A stretch of DNA of 24,031 bases, taken from positions 1 to 24,031 of the IMG/VR virus record IMGVR_UViG_3300012920_000260. One strand, given 5' to 3'. The translations under genes and the position numbers were made by a program. The notes beneath the pieces were generated by a model that was not told the DNA's origin, searched no databases, and saw only the letters and a list, made by a program, of their open reading frames with translations. The stretch's first letter is position 1, and each line of letters begins with the position of its first letter. This DNA comes from a virus. Shown piece after piece: positions 1-5,341 of this stretch.

Positions 1-514
1 TGACCAGTTTAGATGACGTGTCCTCCGTAACCTTTGAGATAACTTCTTCTTCCGTCTTAAGTCTCTTTTCCTGTTTGGCAAGTTTCTTTTTCTCCTTTTG
101 TATCTTAGCTTTTTGCTGTCTTAATTTTATTTTTCTTTTTTGTTCGGCTGAATAGTTGTATTGAGACGTAACTCCCTTGGGTCTCCCTGTTTTTTTCTTT
201 GGTTTACCTGACTCAGTTAGAACAAACGAGCCATCTTTGTTGGTTTCGTAGTCTTCTGGGAATATTTCCCATAAATCTTTTTCTAAATGTTTCTTTAATG
301 CTACATGACTAATCTTTCTGCCAGTTTCTTCAGACAATAGTGTAGCTGCCTCACGTAATGAGTAGGCTTTGTTGTAAATACTCTTGAGATATTTGTTGAG
401 AGCTTTTAATTGCTCTGGAATAGGCTTGAGATAGCCTTTGACCTCGCTAACTTCGTAACCAAATGGAATGGTTGCTGATTTTTTCTTGATATAGTTAGGA
501 GGAATACTAGACAT
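1..514 (-). CDS. Probable terminase large subunit, N-terminal part (cut by window edge)
   Basis: The frame is open from an ATG at 514 to the window edge, giving about 171 residues; the C-terminal part lies outside. Residues 1-90 hold a conserved-looking region with the motif GYLKPIPEQLKAL, then a helix-turn-helix-like stretch (SLREAATLLSEETGRKISHV). Residues 120-171 are a very Lys/Glu-rich linker or coiled coil. From memory, N-terminal extensions of this type precede the ATPase domain of large terminases in uncultured marine phages, and the gene sits at the end of an operon that starts with a probable small terminase. No Walker motif is inside the window, so the terminase call is inference. 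It could instead be a separate DNA-binding accessory protein. Confidence 0.6.
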   Translation of the reverse strand, partial: MSSIPPNYIKKKSATIPFGYEVSEVKGYLKPIPEQLKALNKYLKSIYNKAYSLREAATLLSEETGRKISHVALKKHLEKDLWEIFPEDYETNKDGSFVLTESGKPKKKTGRPKGVTSQYNYSAEQKRKIKLRQQKAKIQKEKKKLAKQEKRLKTEEEVISKVTEDTSSKLV

Positions 515-593
515 AATAAAAAGCTGCCCTTTTAGAAGACATTACCTAGATGAAATAACGATTTTTATATTCTAAAAAGGTCTTAAGCATAAC

Positions 594-773
594 TCAGGAC
601 TGCTCCTTGGTTTGATTCTTCTTTTTACCAAATATTCTGTCCCAGTTGTCTTCGTATTGTTGTTTAGAAACTTCTCTAGGCCTAGGTTTTGCACCTTTAC
701 CTGCTGCATTTCTATAAATACTACGTCTTAATGGGACGGCATTGTGTTTGTCATCGCTACCAATCTGTGGCAT
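594..773 (-). CDS. Small conserved-type phage protein (59 aa), unknown function
   Basis: This short reading frame starts with ATG one base after the stop of the 88-residue gene upstream and ends with TGA at 594-596. The 59-residue product begins MPQIGSDDKHNAVPLRRSIY and is rich in Lys, Arg and Gln. It has no membrane segment. Tight spacing in the packaging operon and a charged, non-repetitive composition support a real gene. No function is recognised. An 80-bp gap without a plausible gene separates it from the probable large terminase gene downstream. Confidence 0.6.
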   Translation of the reverse strand: MPQIGSDDKHNAVPLRRSIYRNAAGKGAKPRPREVSKQQYEDNWDRIFGKKKNQTKEQS

Positions 774-774
774 C

Positions 775-1041
775 TTACCATTTTACCCTATTAGCCCAAT
801 ATGCTGCTGACATTTTACCTTTCTTAATGTTTTTAGCATGTCTAGCCTTAAATGACTTAGCTCTTTTTGTCATAGTTCTATCACCAGTTTTACCTTGTTG
901 TCCAAATCGGATAGTTTTTATTTTATTACCTTCTTTAGCAACAACAACATGTGATTTTGTTTTATGTCCTGGTGTTCTTTTTGGCTTATTGTAGCCTGAT
1001 ACACCTGCTCTAGCTAGTCTTGGGTCTTTTTTCTTAGCCAT
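775..1041 (-). CDS. Small basic phage protein (88 aa)
   Basis: A highly basic 88-residue protein that starts MAKKKDPRLARAGVSGYNKP and ends in AAYWANRVKW. The many Lys/Arg residues, with patches such as TKRAKSFKARHAKNIKKGK, suggest binding to nucleic acid. I recognise the general sequence type from uncultured marine phage genomes, where it lies beside terminase genes, but no biochemical role is known to me. The start overlaps the stop of the preceding gene by one base, which indicates translational coupling. No zinc site or membrane segment is visible. Confidence 0.8.
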   Translation of the reverse strand: MAKKKDPRLARAGVSGYNKPKRTPGHKTKSHVVVAKEGNKIKTIRFGQQGKTGDRTMTKRAKSFKARHAKNIKKGKMSAAYWANRVKW

Positions 1042-1280
1042 TATTTCCTGTATGCTCTAGTTTTTCTAGCAATTTTCTTAGGTTGTCTAACAAATTGCTT
1101 ACCTTTTCTATTACCTGCTGCTTTAGCTCTGTTAGTTGCTCGTTTTTCTTCAGCACTTAGAGCCTTCCAAGCTGCATCAGGTAAATATCTTTTCTTACCT
1201 TTGCTTGGTTTACCGTCTGAAGTTCGCCATTTTTGTCTGCCCCACTTCTTTAGAGATAGTTGAGACTTTTTCAATGTCAT
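1041..1280 (-). CDS. Small basic protein resembling DUF5872 (79 aa)
   Basis: A 79-residue, very Lys/Arg-rich protein. The core WRTSDGKPSKGKKRYLP followed by AWKALSAEEKRATNRAK and KGKQFVRQPKKIA resembles what I remember of the DUF5872 family, which occurs in phages and large viruses. Its role is unknown; the charge suggests binding to DNA or to a nucleoprotein. It overlaps the upstream gene by four bases and the downstream gene by one base, so it is an integral member of the packaging operon. The family name is from memory and should be treated as provisional. Confidence 0.75.
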   Translation of the reverse strand: MTLKKSQLSLKKWGRQKWRTSDGKPSKGKKRYLPDAAWKALSAEEKRATNRAKAAGNRKGKQFVRQPKKIARKTRAYRK

Positions 1281-1465
1281 TTATAACCTCCACCTGCTTT
1301 CTTGTAGGCTTTGGCTAACATCTGAGCCTTACGAGCTGACCATTGTCCTGGCTTACCACCTTTACCACCAGCCTTAATACGGTTAAAAATCCGTTTTCGT
1401 AGGGTTGGTTTAGTGTAGTTTCCTGCTTCGTTGACTCTTGACTTGGCTTTTTTCTTTGCTGGCAT
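1277..1465 (-). CDS. Small basic protein, NYTKP/GKPGQWSARKAQ type (62 aa)
   Basis: A 62-residue basic protein starting MPAKKKAKSRVNEAGNYTKP, with a conserved-looking C-terminal half (GGKPGQWSARKAQMLAKAYK). I associate this motif with a small domain of unknown function (possibly DUF6321) that also appears in marine bacteria and their phages and is sometimes joined to domains like the next gene. It overlaps its downstream neighbour by four bases. It is the first of three consecutive basic small proteins. Function unknown; a packaging or head-related DNA contact is a guess from position and charge. Confidence 0.75.
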   Translation of the reverse strand: MPAKKKAKSRVNEAGNYTKPTLRKRIFNRIKAGGKGGKPGQWSARKAQMLAKAYKKAGGGYK

Positions 1466-1641
1466 TAGTGTAATGTTACCTCTTTTTGTGGCACAAAGTC
1501 TGTAACTTCACCCACGATAATAAGACCGTAGTGTTCTGCTAAGTTTTGTGCTTCTTTGTATGTACCTGCTTTTATAAATGGCCCTAAAACAACTCTAGGG
1601 TCATCTTCTAAAAACTCAGTAGCATATATTCTATCATCCAT
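1465..1641 (-). CDS. Small conserved-type phage protein (58 aa)
   Basis: The product from the ATG at 1641 starts MDDRIYATEFLEDDPRVVLG and has 58 residues; it looks like a small alpha/beta fold ending in TDFVPQKEVTLH. Two in-frame ATGs further upstream (up to 1665) would add eight residues but increase the overlap with the upstream gene from 8 to 32 bp. I prefer the shorter form because of the usual compact overlaps here. No strong ribosome site distinguishes the two. Unlike its neighbours it is acidic to neutral. Function unknown. Confidence 0.7.
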   Translation of the reverse strand: MDDRIYATEFLEDDPRVVLGPFIKAGTYKEAQNLAEHYGLIIVGEVTDFVPQKEVTLH

Positions 1642-2050
1642 CGACTTCTGTATATTCCCCATCATCGGCTGATAAGTCTATGGTTTCTTTTTGTGGAAGA
1701 ATAAAAATCCCTCCTGTGACATTGTGATTAATGTCAAGTTTTTCTTTCTTTATAACACCAACTCTATCTAATAAAGTTTGTGCTGCCTGGAGTTTTACAT
1801 TAGCTTGAGGCACGGCCTCGTCACTATGCATAATCTCTACAAGCTTGAAAGCTGCTGAAGGTGCTTCCCTTGCAAGTACATTCGAGGCCAAATCAATTAT
1901 TTCCTCTTTAAGACTGTTTATAACTTGGTAGTGATTGCCTGAGTAACCTGCGAGTTCGGCTGAGAGCTTTAGGTTGCCCTTTGTGTCTACTAGATGTTGC
2001 AAGAACTTCTCTTGCTTCTCTGTAAGCTTTCTGGTTGTTAAAGCACTCAT
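1634..2050 (-). CDS. Probable terminase small subunit (138 aa)
   Basis: From the ATG at 2050 the protein has 138 residues. The N-terminal third reads KLTEKQEKFLQHLVDTKGN followed by SAELAGYS, a helix-turn-helix typical of small terminases that bind the phage DNA start site. A helical middle (EEIIDLASNVLAREAPSAA and VKLQAAQTLLDRVGV) fits the oligomerisation region, and the C-terminal tail is acidic. A longer frame opens at 2110, but a consensus promoter whose -10 box lies 2058-2063 predicts transcription starting at the 2050 ATG or one or two bases before it, so I choose that start. This makes the transcript practically leaderless. Position at the head of the operon that ends with the probable large terminase supports the call. 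Confidence 0.68.
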   Translation of the reverse strand: MSALTTRKLTEKQEKFLQHLVDTKGNLKLSAELAGYSGNHYQVINSLKEEIIDLASNVLAREAPSAAFKLVEIMHSDEAVPQANVKLQAAQTLLDRVGVIKKEKLDINHNVTGGIFILPQKETIDLSADDGEYTEVDG

Positions 2051-2057
2051 GTCTATT

Positions 2058-2085
2058 ATTATAAAGCTACTATCAAACTTGTCAA
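2058..2085 (-). promoter_or_regulatory. Consensus sigma70 promoter for the packaging operon
   Basis: On the minus strand the -35 box TTGACA (2085-2080) and -10 box TATAAT (2063-2058) are both perfect matches, with a 16-bp spacer. The predicted start is near 2051, immediately before the ATG at 2050, so the mRNA would have no room for a ribosome-binding site. Confidence 0.8.
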
Positions 2086-2103
2086 GTTTTTCGCCAAAAT
2101 CTA

Positions 2104-2132
2104 TTGACAAACCACTATCTCAACTGTATAAT
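2104..2132 (+). promoter_or_regulatory. Consensus sigma70 promoter, rightward (early region)
   Basis: TTGACA at 2104-2109 and TATAAT at 2127-2132, both perfect, with the optimal 17-bp spacer. Predicted start is about 2139. The two -35 boxes of this promoter and the leftward one are only 18 bp apart, so the promoters diverge back to back. The first plus-strand gene starts 460 bp downstream. Confidence 0.85.
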
Positions 2133-2274
2133 GAGGATGTGTCCGTGGGGGGTCTATATAGTCTATGAAGCCTCCCTGGACAAACAGCACCTCATGCTCG
2201 GTTGGGGGCGATTTTTAGCCCTACTTAACACCGAAAAGTTCCATAAAATATTTGACCACTACCATATATATACA

Positions 2275-2292
2275 CCACCTGGGGTGGCCACC
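2275..2292. repeat. Overlapping inverted repeats
   Basis: CCACC at 2275-2279, then GGTGG at 2283-2287 directly followed by CCACC at 2288-2292. GGTGGCCACC (2283-2292) is a perfect 10-bp palindrome. The middle GGTGG can pair with either CCACC copy, so two alternative hairpins are possible in RNA. Confidence 0.6.
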
Positions 2293-2320
2293 TGCCCAGC
2301 CCTCTTATACTTGTCAAGAC

Positions 2321-2360
2321 TTGGCAGATTTTGGCAGAGCTACCAGGAGAAACCAGGAGA
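2321..2360 (+). repeat. Four 10-bp phased repeat units (iteron-like)
   Basis: Two units with TTGGCAGA start at 2321 and 2331, followed by two units with ACCAGGAGA starting at 2342 and 2352. All are spaced about one helical turn apart. Further single copies occur downstream (TGGCAGAGCT at 2491, CCAGGAGA at 2430). This resembles a binding array for a replication or regulatory protein. Confidence 0.55.
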
Positions 2361-2558
2361 CCTGACAAGCTCAAGAGGTTTACAAGCCATAACTACTCAT
2401 AAAGACCCGAGACGTGAACCAGAGAAACCCCAGGAGAAGTTCTAAAACTCCCCAGGCTTCATAGGGTTACTGAGTTATTTACTGGCAACCTGGCAGAGCT
2501 TAACAGGATATAAATAATAATGAGGCTGGGGCTGGTGTTAAGTTGGCAAAAATTTTTT

Positions 2559-2578
2559 TAAATAATTTGTAACATTTT
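2559..2578 (+). repeat. 20-bp direct repeat, copy 1
   Basis: A 20-bp sequence beginning TAAATAATTTG and ending ACATTTT recurs exactly at 3400-3419. Both copies lie shortly upstream of a small gene (2602 and 3472), so it may be a promoter or activator element. No good -10 box follows this copy. Confidence 0.7.
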
Positions 2579-2601
2579 TATTACTGGTTCGTTTAAGGGG
2601 T

Positions 2602-2886
2602 ATGAATAACAAAATAAAACTCCAGGAACAGAGTATAAAAGAACCCATCAGAACTATTTCTGGTGAAGATGTATTAATTAACCCAGGGCATTTTAAAAAG
2701 CTTTACCAATATAAAGGATTTCTTTTTTATATGTGTCCTATCTTTAAAGAATATGCGAGCCTTGAAGGTCAAGCGATTGGCGATATTTGGGGAAAGAATA
2801 GAGAGACCCTGAAGAAGAAAGTTGATATGAGAATTAATCAGGCTTTAGCAGAGGCTGGATATTCTGAAAGAGTTAAACCTTTATAA
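2602..2886 (+). CDS. Small protein of unknown function (94 aa), first cassette gene
   Basis: A 94-residue protein starting MNNKIKLQEQSIKEPIRTIS. It is mixed in charge with an aromatic middle (KKLYQYKGFLFYMCPIFKEY) and a helical C-terminal end (ETLKKKVDMRINQALAEAGYSERV). No membrane segment or known motif is recognised. The ATG is preceded by AAGGGG with only one base of spacing, which is too close for a normal ribosome site, so translation may be weak or begin by another route; the next ATG is at residue 44. An intrinsic terminator follows 8 bp after the stop. By position it is a candidate early gene acting on the host. Confidence 0.7.
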   Translation: MNNKIKLQEQSIKEPIRTISGEDVLINPGHFKKLYQYKGFLFYMCPIFKEYASLEGQAIGDIWGKNRETLKKKVDMRINQALAEAGYSERVKPL

Positions 2887-2893
2887 CTAGATG

Positions 2894-2922
2894 AAGCCCT
2901 GGCTATTTGCTGGGGCTTTTTT
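2894..2922 (+). terminator. Intrinsic terminator, cassette 1
   Basis: Stem AGCCCTGGC / GCTGGGGCT (9 bp with two G-U pairs), loop TATTT, then six T. The same stem recurs at 3367 and 4044. Confidence 0.9.
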
Positions 2923-2924
2923 AT

Positions 2925-2953
2925 TTGCAAGTAAAAGAAATATTTTTTATACT
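2925..2953 (+). promoter_or_regulatory. Candidate sigma70 promoter for the 2982 gene
   Basis: TTGCAA at 2925-2930 and TATACT at 2948-2953 with a 17-bp spacer, located directly after the preceding terminator. Predicted start is about 2960, leaving a 22-base leader with AAGGAG before the ATG. Confidence 0.65.
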
Positions 2954-2981
2954 GACCATATATTATTAAAAAGGAGAAAAC

Positions 2982-3350
2982 ATGAATAATATAAATACTA
3001 CTAAAAACGGATATATAAATAATGTAAATCTAGCAAATCAAATGAGAGCTGGAGAAGTTGAAAAGAAAGAAAGCTTTTTGACTTTTGTTGAGGGGCTTGA
3101 GGCTTTATATAGTGAAGCCCTAAATATTAGGTCTCATATATTTGACGATGGAGGCCGAGACTTTCAAGGCTGGGTACATTTCAAAGCTGACAAGATTAAA
3201 ACCCCTGGAGGCTTTCAAATAGCTCATCACTCAGCAAAGGCTGATATATTTTCTGAGCTTTTAGAAAAAGCTTTTGGAGGAGATAAGAAGCCCACAGACG
3301 AGGAAATGCAGGCCATAGTCCATAAGTGGGATATGTGGCACTATTCATAA
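2982..3350 (+). CDS. Small soluble protein of unknown function (122 aa)
   Basis: The ATG at 2982 follows AAAAAGGAGAAAAC, a strong ribosome site. The product begins MNNINTTKNGYINNVNLANQ. Residues 30-55 form an amphipathic acidic helix (FLTFVEGLEALYSEALNI), and the C-terminal end is Trp-rich (IVHKWDMWHYS). No transmembrane segment or catalytic motif is seen, and I do not recognise the family. It has its own promoter and terminator, so it forms an independent transcription unit. By location it may be an early host-directed protein. Confidence 0.75.
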   Translation: MNNINTTKNGYINNVNLANQMRAGEVEKKESFLTFVEGLEALYSEALNIRSHIFDDGGRDFQGWVHFKADKIKTPGGFQIAHHSAKADIFSELLEKAFGGDKKPTDEEMQAIVHKWDMWHYS

Positions 3351-3366
3351 GCTGACAAGCTCCCTG

Positions 3367-3396
3367 AAGCCCTGGCAATCGCTGGGGCTTTTTTTT
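3367..3396 (+). terminator. Intrinsic terminator, cassette 2
   Basis: Stem AGCCCTGGC / GCTGGGGCT with loop AATC, followed by eight T. The stem is identical to the terminators at 2894 and 4044. Confidence 0.92.
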
Positions 3397-3399
3397 ATC

Positions 3400-3419
3400 T
3401 AAATAATTTGTAACATTTT
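3400..3419 (+). repeat. 20-bp direct repeat, copy 2
   Basis: Exact copy of 2559-2578, placed between the terminator of one cassette and the start of the next. A TTGTAA inside it stands 19 bp before TTATAT at 3433-3438, which would be a weak sigma70-like promoter. Confidence 0.7.
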
Positions 3420-3471
3420 ACCTGGTCAATCGTTATATATATGTAAACTAATTTTATTGGAGAAATAAAAA

Positions 3472-3657
3472 ATGAAAAATAAAAATTTATATAAAGACTT
3501 AATAGATGCAATCATAACCCAGGCAAATGACAACAGCCCTGAGAATGTCCAGAAGACAATATTAAAAGCTTTTGACCTGGCTATAAATACTCCAGGAGCT
3601 ATTGACCCTGAAGAGTTTTTAAAAAATATATTTGCAGACGTTGAGCAAATACATTAA
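3472..3657 (+). CDS. Small protein of unknown function (61 aa)
   Basis: A 61-residue protein starting MKNKNLYKDLIDAIITQAND, preceded by TTGGAG nine bases before the ATG. It is predicted to be mostly helical and acidic, ending in FLKNIFADVEQIH. There is no membrane segment and no recognised motif. No terminator lies between it and the gene at 3695, so the two share one transcript, unlike the other cassettes. The size, context and strong ribosome site support a real gene; function is unknown. Confidence 0.7.
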   Translation: MKNKNLYKDLIDAIITQANDNSPENVQKTILKAFDLAINTPGAIDPEEFLKNIFADVEQIH

Positions 3658-3694
3658 ACTTTACTTATATATTAACTAAACGGAGAAACGATAT

Positions 3695-4024
3695 ATGAAA
3701 AATGAAAGTAAAAACCCTATTTGCTCTGAGGGTCTAAAGGTTAAGAGCTTGACCAATAGCAACGGCAATAAAGTTGCAAATCAGTTTGTTATTACTACGG
3801 CTGAAGGAACTTTTTTCCAGAGCTATGGCACAATCGTTGCAGGCTACACAGATGCTGGCCTGGTGTTTGATGCTGATTACTGGAACTACTCCAGGACAAC
3901 CAGCAGACACAGAAATAATTTTACTGGCTTAGATACAGCAGAAACTAAAAAGAGAATAAAAGAAGGCCAGATAAAATTTCAACAGCTTAACCCTGATAAT
4001 CATTACGCAGGCTACGGCTACTGA
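3695..4024 (+). CDS. Small protein of unknown function (109 aa)
   Basis: The ATG follows CGGAGAAACGATAT. The product begins MKNESKNPICSEGLKVKSLT and has a beta-rich, aromatic core (FFQSYGTIVAGYTDAG, then DADYWNYSRTTSRHRNNFTG). It ends Gly/Tyr-rich (NHYAGYGY). The pattern resembles small soluble phage proteins that bind other proteins, but I know no match. The segment upstream (TTATATATTAACTAAA) also precedes the gene at 4147, which points to a shared promoter or leader module. A terminator with the repeated stem follows the stop. Confidence 0.72.
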   Translation: MKNESKNPICSEGLKVKSLTNSNGNKVANQFVITTAEGTFFQSYGTIVAGYTDAGLVFDADYWNYSRTTSRHRNNFTGLDTAETKKRIKEGQIKFQQLNPDNHYAGYGY

Positions 4025-4043
4025 TACGGATTAAATCCCCTTT

Positions 4044-4072
4044 AAGCCCTGGCAAATGCTGGGGCTTTTTTT
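4044..4072 (+). terminator. Intrinsic terminator, cassette 3
   Basis: Stem AGCCCTGGC / GCTGGGGCT with loop AAAT, followed by seven T. It is the third copy of the same stem. Confidence 0.92.
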
Positions 4073-4085
4073 ATGTCAAATATAC

Positions 4086-4114
4086 TTGACAGAACGGAAT
4101 CCATAAATAATAAT
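4086..4114 (+). promoter_or_regulatory. Candidate sigma70 promoter for the 4147 gene
   Basis: A perfect TTGACA at 4086-4091 is followed after 17 bp by AATAAT (4109-4114), or after 16 bp by TAATAA. It lies directly after the preceding terminator. Confidence 0.6.
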
Positions 4115-4146
4115 TATAGTTATATATTAACTAAAGGAGAAAATAT

Positions 4147-4401
4147 ATGACAATAATACGATATAACACAGCCAGGGAATACCTGGACGATGAGAATATA
4201 ACAAGCTCTAAGCAGATAGCCTGGGCTACGTTAGAAACTGAGAGACTGAGTAACGGTGGCCAATGCTATGAATACTTAGAAGATGTCCCAGAGGATGACC
4301 CTAGAACGTTTACATTTATGAGACGTAGCCTGGGACTGAATCACGATGACGTAGCAAAGGTAATGAATCTCTGGCAACTAGAACAGAAGTTCCCTGACTA
4401 G
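4147..4401 (+). CDS. Small acidic protein of unknown function (84 aa)
   Basis: The ATG follows AAAGGAGAAAATAT. The product starts MTIIRYNTAREYLDDENITS, is acidic (CYEYLEDVPEDDPRTFTF) and ends with an apparent helical segment (LNHDDVAKVMNLWQLEQKF). Small acidic early proteins of phages often block host enzymes by mimicking DNA, but there is no direct evidence for that here. Promoter and terminator on either side make it a single-gene unit. No known family recognised. Confidence 0.72.
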   Translation: MTIIRYNTAREYLDDENITSSKQIAWATLETERLSNGGQCYEYLEDVPEDDPRTFTFMRRSLGLNHDDVAKVMNLWQLEQKFPD

Positions 4402-4419
4402 AGCTAAGAGCCTTATAAA

Positions 4420-4447
4420 TAGCCCCATTAATTTGGGGCTTTTTTTT
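4420..4447 (+). terminator. Intrinsic terminator, cassette 4
   Basis: Stem AGCCCCA / TGGGGCT with loop TTAATT, then eight T. It is related to the earlier stems but shorter. Confidence 0.9.
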
Positions 4448-4449
4448 GC

Positions 4450-4476
4450 TTGACTTTTCTTTTACTTTCATATTAA
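4450..4476 (+). promoter_or_regulatory. Weak candidate promoter for the 4511 gene
   Basis: TTGACT at 4450-4455 and TATTAA at 4471-4476, with a short 15-bp spacer. It begins 3 bp after the T-run of the preceding terminator, as in the other cassettes. Confidence 0.4.
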
Positions 4477-4510
4477 ACTAAAAGCATATTAACTATTGGA
4501 GAATAGATAT

Positions 4511-5053
4511 ATGAAAAATGACGATTTGTATTTAGATAAATATTCTGCTGAAGAACGGAATATTATTATGAAAGTATACGGTATCACAATCGGACTATAT
4601 GAGTGTAGATACTGGATTGATTGCGAAGAAGAGCATAATTATCTTACTGAGCATGATATAAAAGAAGGTAATGTTGCTTCATTTAATATGATGCATTACA
4701 CAATATCAGAATACGTAGCTGAATTAATTGAGGAGATGTTCTCATTTGCTATAAGCTACGATAAATATACTGGTAACATGGACGATATTGTAGCTAGTAA
4801 TATCTGCCCTTTTCAAGCAAGAAAAGATATAAAAAATAATCTTTTTAAGTTTGTAAGTGAGCCTGAGTATCAGAGATGGAGCAAAGGCTGGGATGAGGGA
4901 CAATATCTTGACCCTGACGGCCTGATACATTACCTGGAGCAGACTTCAGACCACGGCCTGGACATTGACCAGGTATCAAAGATATTTAAAATAGGAGAGT
5001 ATGCCTGGGAACGTGAGGCAACTAAGGAGGAGATAAAAGAATATTATAGTTAG
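4511..5053 (+). CDS. Acidic protein of unknown function (180 aa)
   Basis: The frame opens earlier with a TTG at 4496, but that TTG belongs to the ribosome site TTGGAG, so the ATG nine bases further is the start. The product begins MKNDDLYLDKYSAEERNIIM. It is strongly acidic, with aromatic patches (YGITIGLYECRYWIDCEEEH) and a predicted helical C-terminal half (DHGLDIDQVSKIFKIGEYAW). No membrane segment and no known motif. It is the largest of the cassette genes and closes the series. Overall charge resembles antirestriction or DNA-mimic proteins, but the fold cannot be read from sequence. Confidence 0.75.
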   Translation: MKNDDLYLDKYSAEERNIIMKVYGITIGLYECRYWIDCEEEHNYLTEHDIKEGNVASFNMMHYTISEYVAELIEEMFSFAISYDKYTGNMDDIVASNICPFQARKDIKNNLFKFVSEPEYQRWSKGWDEGQYLDPDGLIHYLEQTSDHGLDIDQVSKIFKIGEYAWEREATKEEIKEYYS

Positions 5054-5073
5054 TAAGTAACCACTACCACTTG

Positions 5074-5097
5074 AAGCCCCTTAATTGGGGCTTTTTT
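5074..5097 (+). terminator. Intrinsic terminator, cassette 5
   Basis: Stem AAGCCCC / GGGGCTT with loop TTAATT and six T. It closes the cassette region. Confidence 0.88.
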
Positions 5098-5141
5098 GTG
5101 CCTGGAGTATCGAAGTAAAAGTTATACAGTCCAGGGTCTGC

Positions 5142-5237
5142 TCAGTCAAAAAGTCCTGATTCAATTACCAATATTCCAATAAAGCATAATGATAATATAC
5201 CCATTCCAATTCCAGCTATTAAAATATCTGCTTCCAT
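5142..5237 (-). CDS. Tiny membrane peptide (31 aa)
   Basis: A minus-strand frame with ATG at 5237, preceded by TAGGAG seven bases upstream, and TGA at 5142-5144. The 31-residue product begins MEADILIAGIGMGILSLCFI and continues with a hydrophobic run, giving one transmembrane helix of about 22 residues flanked by acidic ends. The good ribosome site and clean membrane profile argue for a real gene. It is the only leftward gene between 2111 and 19412. It could be a lysis-related or superinfection-related peptide; function is unknown. Confidence 0.5.
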   Translation of the reverse strand: MEADILIAGIGMGILSLCFIGILVIESGLFD

Positions 5238-5280
5238 ATATTTGCTCCTATATAATTTATTAAGACTATATAGTATCATA

Positions 5281-5340
5281 AATTCTTAATAGAATAAATA
5301 TATTTTTTTATATTTATTTTTAAATATTTTATAAAAACTA
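5281..5340. other. 60-bp stretch of about 95% A+T
   Basis: Only three G/C bases occur in these 60. It lies immediately upstream of the TTGACA box at 5342. It may be an UP element that strengthens that promoter, or an easily melted DNA segment. No gene is seen between 5238 and 5401. Confidence 0.5.
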
Positions 5341-5341
5341 C

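Larger units (their letters stand above)
2133..2601. other. Gene-poor, GC-richer control region
   Basis: About 470 bp without a gene I can support. An open frame crosses 2104-2445 on the plus strand, but its only upstream start is the TTG of the promoter -35 box, its ATGs overlap the -10 box or predicted transcription start, and its product looks non-biological. The stretch is visibly richer in G and C than the flanking genes. It contains tandem 10-bp repeats, overlapping inverted repeats and, at its end, one copy of a 20-bp direct repeat. It would be the leader of the rightward transcript, and may act as a non-coding RNA, a replication origin or a protein-binding region. Confidence 0.55.

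Noticed and set aside
689-994. Plus-strand frame of 101 codons opposite the small basic genes
   Set aside because: It is the antisense shadow of the Lys-rich 88-residue gene; the hydrophobic Cys/Leu-rich product is what the reverse of such codons gives.
2205-2230. GGGC/GCCC hairpin with an internal T-run as a terminator
   Set aside because: The T-run lies in the loop, not after the stem, so it cannot work as a normal intrinsic terminator.
2321-2360. CRISPR-like repeats
   Set aside because: Units are only 10 bp without spacers of constant length and there are no cas genes; better described as iteron-like phased repeats.
2104-2445. Open frame of 113 codons on the plus strand
   Set aside because: Its first start is the TTG of a perfect -35 box, inner ATGs overlap the -10 box or the predicted transcription start, no ribosome site exists, and the product composition is unlike neighbouring genes.
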